Shown here piece by piece: positions 60,754-64,000 of a stretch of 64,000 nucleotides of DNA. The notes under the pieces were generated by a model. The model did no database searches and was not told where the DNA came from. It saw only the letters and a program-made list of their open reading frames with translations. The DNA is from CBDCWO01 sp965223405 (GTDB lineage Bacteria; Bacteroidota; Bacteroidia; Chitinophagales; Saprospiraceae), in the NCBI GenBank assembly GCA_965223405.1, contig CBDCWO010000006.1, positions 5,332,001 through 5,396,000 on the forward strand, written 5' to 3'. Within the stretch, counting starts at the first letter, position 1, and each line of letters starts with the position of its first letter. The translations under genes were made by a program, and so were the position numbers.

Positions 60754-62415
60754 CTATTCAGTGGTTAGTTTCTTTAGGATCCAATTCTCAGGATCTATGT
60801 GATACTCATGATTCTTAACTTTGATCTTCCCACGAGAGGACTTCATTGAAACCAATTTTGTGGTACTGGCAAATCTAATGGGAACCGGCATGTTGAATTT
60901 TGTATTTCCTGCTACATTCCAGGTCAATTTCAGCTTTTTCTTTTTCTTTTTAACAATCAATTCCGGTAAGTCGGCGTGGAGTAGATAGGAATCGAAAAAC
61001 CAATCCAGTTCTTTACCGTAGAGCTGTTCCGCTAGATTCTCAATATCCTGGGTGGTAACCAATCGGCAATGTGAACCATCAACGACCTTTTCCAATTTTG
61101 AATCCGGATAAGCCGCCTTTCTTAAGAACCGCATCATTCCTTCTTTTTTTAATAGAAACCTTAAGGTGTGTAATATAGCAGCTCCCTTGCTATAAACATC
61201 TCCGATATATCCGGTGCGGGCAGTGACGTGGGGTTTCGACAAAACCACAGGGTATTGGTTTTTGGAATTTTTGATAAATTTCGCTACGTATTTGTGATAC
61301 GCATCTTTTCCTAGTAAATGTTCAGCATATAAGGCCTCAGTATACGTAGCAAAACCCTCGTGTACCCACCAGTGCTTCCAATCTTTTGCGGTAACCATAT
61401 TGGCAAACCATTCATGAGCGAGTTCATGGAAGTGCAGGAAATCAAATCCATATTCATTACTAGTGTAGTTGTGACCGTAGGCAATAATGGACTGAGTCTC
61501 CATACCCAAATAATAGGTTTCTGCGATCCCGTATTTGTCCGCTCTAAAGGGGTATGGACCCAATAGATTTTCGAAAAACTCCATGTCACGAATGAATAAA
61601 GGAAATTGCTTTTTACCTTGCTCATAGTGTTCGGGTAAAACCCAAAATATAAAAGGGAACGTATCTCCTGATGTACTTTTAAAAGTTTGACGAATAGTGC
61701 GATAGGGTGCAATATTGATGGTTACTGCATAATTGTTGATCGGAGTGGATATAAACCAATGATATATTATTTGGTCACCCTTTGCTATTTTACTTCGTAA
61801 CTTACCATTTGCAGCTACCACCAGACCTTTTGGCACGCTGACCCGAAGTGACATTGAATCCGGTTCGTCAGCAGGATGGTCTTTACATGGCCACCAAATA
61901 TCCGCACCATTTAGAACCGATACATTTCCAATCCAGGGCTTTCCGTCAGTAGTTTTCTTCCAGAAAAATCCATCAGACCAGGTTCCTCTTTCCTGAGTCG
62001 CTGCGGACAACGGATGACCCTCATAGTTGATTTTTACCGTCACCACATCTCCAGGGTTAAACTCTTGATTCGCATGAATCCAGATCAAACCTCGGTCTCG
62101 GTGCCATAAAATACTTTGCTCATTGCTAAGTTCAGGAAAGTTTACTTGTTTCACGCTTAGGGTGGTATCCAGGTGAAGGACAAAATCCTTAAATGGCTCC
62201 AGTGCTTTAACTGTTACCACCATTTCGCCTTCAATCCATTTATTATCCGGTATTACACTTAAGCTCAGATCATAAAATATCACGTCGTAAGATTTCTGCT
62301 CCGGAATAGGTTCTCCTCCTGAATCGTAAATATCGGTTTGCAAATAAGAGAGGAAAGGTACTGTAAGGAGGTACAAAAGGAAAATCAACTTTAGTTTAAT
62401 GGTGCAATACTTCAT
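60754..62415 (-). CDS. M1-family zinc aminopeptidase
   Basis: The 553-residue enzyme starts at the ATG at 62415, giving a signal-like hydrophobic N terminus (MKYCTIKLKLIFLLYLLTVPFLSYLQ). The N-terminal beta domain is followed by the catalytic domain with HELAHEWFANMV (about 327-338) and the third zinc ligand 19 residues on in HEGFATY. The exopeptidase motif reads YYLGMETQS rather than GAMEN, a variant common in bacterial M1 enzymes. It lacks the long C-terminal helical domain, so it is the short form. It is probably periplasmic and trims peptides. Confidence 0.9.
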   Translation of the reverse strand: MKYCTIKLKLIFLLYLLTVPFLSYLQTDIYDSGGEPIPEQKSYDVIFYDLSLSVIPDNKWIEGEMVVTVKALEPFKDFVLHLDTTLSVKQVNFPELSNEQSILWHRDRGLIWIHANQEFNPGDVVTVKINYEGHPLSAATQERGTWSDGFFWKKTTDGKPWIGNVSVLNGADIWWPCKDHPADEPDSMSLRVSVPKGLVVAANGKLRSKIAKGDQIIYHWFISTPINNYAVTINIAPYRTIRQTFKSTSGDTFPFIFWVLPEHYEQGKKQFPLFIRDMEFFENLLGPYPFRADKYGIAETYYLGMETQSIIAYGHNYTSNEYGFDFLHFHELAHEWFANMVTAKDWKHWWVHEGFATYTEALYAEHLLGKDAYHKYVAKFIKNSKNQYPVVLSKPHVTARTGYIGDVYSKGAAILHTLRFLLKKEGMMRFLRKAAYPDSKLEKVVDGSHCRLVTTQDIENLAEQLYGKELDWFFDSYLLHADLPELIVKKKKKKLKLTWNVAGNTKFNMPVPIRFASTTKLVSMKSSRGKIKVKNHEYHIDPENWILKKLTTE

Positions 62416-62778
62416 TCTTTTAAAACTTGAATCCAACAATATTTCCAGATTCATTTTCCAGATCCATAGACAATGAATAAATCAGCATCTCTTTAAGGCA
62501 ATTATTTTGTGAAGATAGACGATTCTATCCGTTGATTCAAAGTGAATATCAGGTAATTCAGCTGTTTGCTTATATCGGTGACTAAAATAAATTGGTTCGA
62601 CTTCCTTTAATATTAGTGCATAAAGGATAATTTTAGTCTCCGTAGTTATTTAATGGGATTTAATTGGTTTTGAAGATTGATTCCTAATCCCGAAACATAA
62701 GGGCAATAGCATGTTGAATTGGTTTGACAAGAAAAAGTTTAAGAGTTGATTTTGTAAACTAAAAAGAAATAAGTTGAT
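62416..62778. other. Gap between the M1 peptidase and propeller protein genes
   Basis: This 363-bp AT-rich stretch lies between two minus-strand genes. I see no promoter box, hairpin, repeat or open frame worth noting. Confidence 0.5.
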
Positions 62779-63651
62779 TCAGTTTTGAATTACCATGACC
62801 AGCTTCCCACTTCTATAGGCCATTCGAGTTGCTGAGGAAATGCCAAAAGCTCTCAGGTCCTGAACTTTCTTCCATCCCGTAGTATTTTTCAGATTGAACC
62901 TGTACAATACTCCATCGTCGACCATTAAAATGCTTTCGTCATCCAAGAGGGTGAAATCTTCACTTCGAAAACCGACTTCCGTGATTATGGTTGCTCTTTT
63001 GGTAGTTGGATCAAATTCCTTTAAATACCAAAATTTATCTGAATATTTGTGCAAATATATAAGATTGCCAATTCGATTTTTTTGGAGGCATCTTCCGATG
63101 TCCGAACTGAATGAATTGAATCGATTCATGGCCACGTCAGCAATTTGCAAAAGAGGTGGATCTTCTACTAAAAACAAAGCGATCAACGAATCCCTTAACC
63201 AACAGTAATAACCGATATTTTGATTTTTTGGCACCAAGTTCATGAAATTTCCTTCCGGTAATGTGGCATATTTCCACAATTCTTGTTGTTTGTCCTCATT
63301 GACGCGGATAGTTGAAAAGTGGTCTCGATCAACCGGTAGGGGAGAGTATTCACTTTCCTCTGTAAAGGTTATTCTTTTACGATGTAAATTCTTTAAGTCC
63401 AGATAGTAGATATCGGTCTGAGTTTCACCAGGTAGAATGGTCGTAAACAGAATTTCGTGCTCAGAAATAAAGGCAGGCTGATTGTTGTATTGTCCTTGGT
63501 TGAATCCGGTAAGATACTGCGGATTGAATATGGCGATACTCGTATCTGCAAGGTAGTCTAACTCGAAAACTATTAATCCACTGGGAGAAGGTTGAGCCAG
63601 CATCTGGCAACTAAAACACAGCCCCAATAAAAAGGAGAATGGAGGTCTCAT
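62779..63651 (-). CDS. Secreted TolB-like beta-propeller protein
   Basis: The 290-residue protein has a signal peptide (MRPPFSFLLGLCFSCQMLAQ) and a series of WD/TolB-like blades: NNQPAFISEHEILFTTILPGETQTDIYYL is one blade, with repeats around EESEYSPLPVDRDHFSTIRV and SDKFWYLKEFDPTTKRATIIT. It lacks catalytic motifs. It may be a periplasmic scaffold or sensor. The upstream signal peptidase I gene is on the same strand (34 bp gap). Confidence 0.7.
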   Translation of the reverse strand: MRPPFSFLLGLCFSCQMLAQPSPSGLIVFELDYLADTSIAIFNPQYLTGFNQGQYNNQPAFISEHEILFTTILPGETQTDIYYLDLKNLHRKRITFTEESEYSPLPVDRDHFSTIRVNEDKQQELWKYATLPEGNFMNLVPKNQNIGYYCWLRDSLIALFLVEDPPLLQIADVAMNRFNSFSSDIGRCLQKNRIGNLIYLHKYSDKFWYLKEFDPTTKRATIITEVGFRSEDFTLLDDESILMVDDGVLYRFNLKNTTGWKKVQDLRAFGISSATRMAYRSGKLVMVIQN

Positions 63652-63685
63652 TCGCAGATTATTTCGATGGCAATATAGTGATTCT

Positions 63686-64000
63686 TTAGTTTTTATTGGC
63701 AGTTGTAAAGATTCGATTCCAGTTTATACCATTCTTGATTGAACCATTCTTAGTAGAAAACCAGATAAACAAAGGTTTGCCAACAACATGGTCTTCGGGA
63801 ACAAAACCCCAATCACGGGAGTCTTCCGAATTGTGCCGGTTGTCCCCCATAGCCCAATAATAACCTTGCTTAAAAGTGTAAGAGGTAGCGGGAGATCCAT
63901 TGATTAGAATCTGTTCACCTGAAATTTCAAGATCGTTGTTTTCGTATACTGAAATAATCCTTCGATAAAGTTCAATGTTGGCCTGGTTGATTTCCACAGT
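63686..64000 (-). CDS. lepB: Signal peptidase I, C-terminal part
   Basis: This frame runs in from the right edge, so its start is outside the window. The visible 104 residues include the conserved box YYWAMGDNRHNSEDSRDWGFVPEDHVVGKP (in pieces), containing GDNRxxSxDSR of signal peptidase I, and a C-terminal segment ISGEQILINGSP. The catalytic serine and lysine boxes lie upstream and are not visible. The enzyme removes signal peptides from exported proteins. The apparent GTG at 63997 is an internal codon. Confidence 0.93.
   Translation of the reverse strand, partial: TVEINQANIELYRRIISVYENNDLEISGEQILINGSPATSYTFKQGYYWAMGDNRHNSEDSRDWGFVPEDHVVGKPLFIWFSTKNGSIKNGINWNRIFTTANKN

Overview
The window comes from the chromosome of a Bacteroidota bacterium, most likely of the Saprospiria/Chitinophagia side of the phylum. 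The reasons are the roughly 40% GC content, a secreted M43 metalloprotease with a C-terminal type IX secretion (T9SS) sorting domain, a PorV-like outer membrane protein, LytS/LytTR signalling, a WbqC protein, futalosine-pathway menaquinone genes, and upstream regions that carry the Bacteroidota -7 box TAnnTTTG, three of them with TTG about 23 nt further up. Start codons rarely have a Shine-Dalgarno sequence, as is usual in this phylum. I see no tRNA, rRNA, CRISPR array, prophage or intact insertion sequence. Most of the window is core housekeeping DNA.

Layout. Positions 1-8400 hold an export system on the minus strand (TolC, HlyD adaptor, ABC ATPase, and a permease cut by the window edge). 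It is transcribed away from a plus-strand NtrC-type regulator and NtrY-like kinase. At 8.5-11.3 kb are a small secreted NTF2-like protein and an overlapping LytS kinase/LytTR regulator pair. At 11.4-14.0 kb is a MoxR/Mg-chelatase-like ATPase with a VWA partner. Positions 14.0-15.1 kb form the longest non-coding stretch, built from three copies of a direct repeat and a scrap of the neighbouring amidase gene. At 15-21 kb are a LysM amidase and a plus-strand run ccmB-ccmC-ccmD-glutamate dehydrogenase-Lrp-TraB. At 21.7-31.6 kb the minus strand carries hypF-hypD, prolyl oligopeptidase, a membrane-anchored FMN glutamate-synthase-like enzyme, a dynamin-like GTPase and WbqC.

At 31.7-38.5 kb are a family 2 glycosyltransferase with a structured leader, miaE, a 41-residue membrane protein, a Pif1-like helicase, a TolB/TPR membrane protein and trmN6. 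At 38.7-46.2 kb are a small HTH protein, alanine dehydrogenase with an unusual leader, mqnD and an RluA-type pseudouridine synthase with abutting divergent starts, a 222-bp inverted-repeat element, an ABC-F ATPase, mqnB and an outer membrane protein. At 46.2-64 kb are a membrane-tethered nuclease, a HerA-like ATPase, a thioredoxin-fold protein, ribD-sucC, the M43 protease, mdh, tilS, a lipoprotein, the Mla-type transporter mlaE-mlaF-mlaD, an M1 aminopeptidase, a propeller protein and the C-terminal part of signal peptidase I.

The genes mostly serve respiration and central metabolism (Ccm, MqnB/MqnD, Mdh, SucC, Ald, GluDH), envelope upkeep (Mla, amidase, signal peptidase, exporter) and tRNA/rRNA modification (MiaE, TrmN6, TilS, RluA). 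The most unusual DNA is non-coding: the palindromic element at 42314-42535, the leader with two terminator-like hairpins upstream of ald, the repeat block at 14.2-14.95 kb and the hairpin leader of the glycosyltransferase. I found no clear new multi-gene system.
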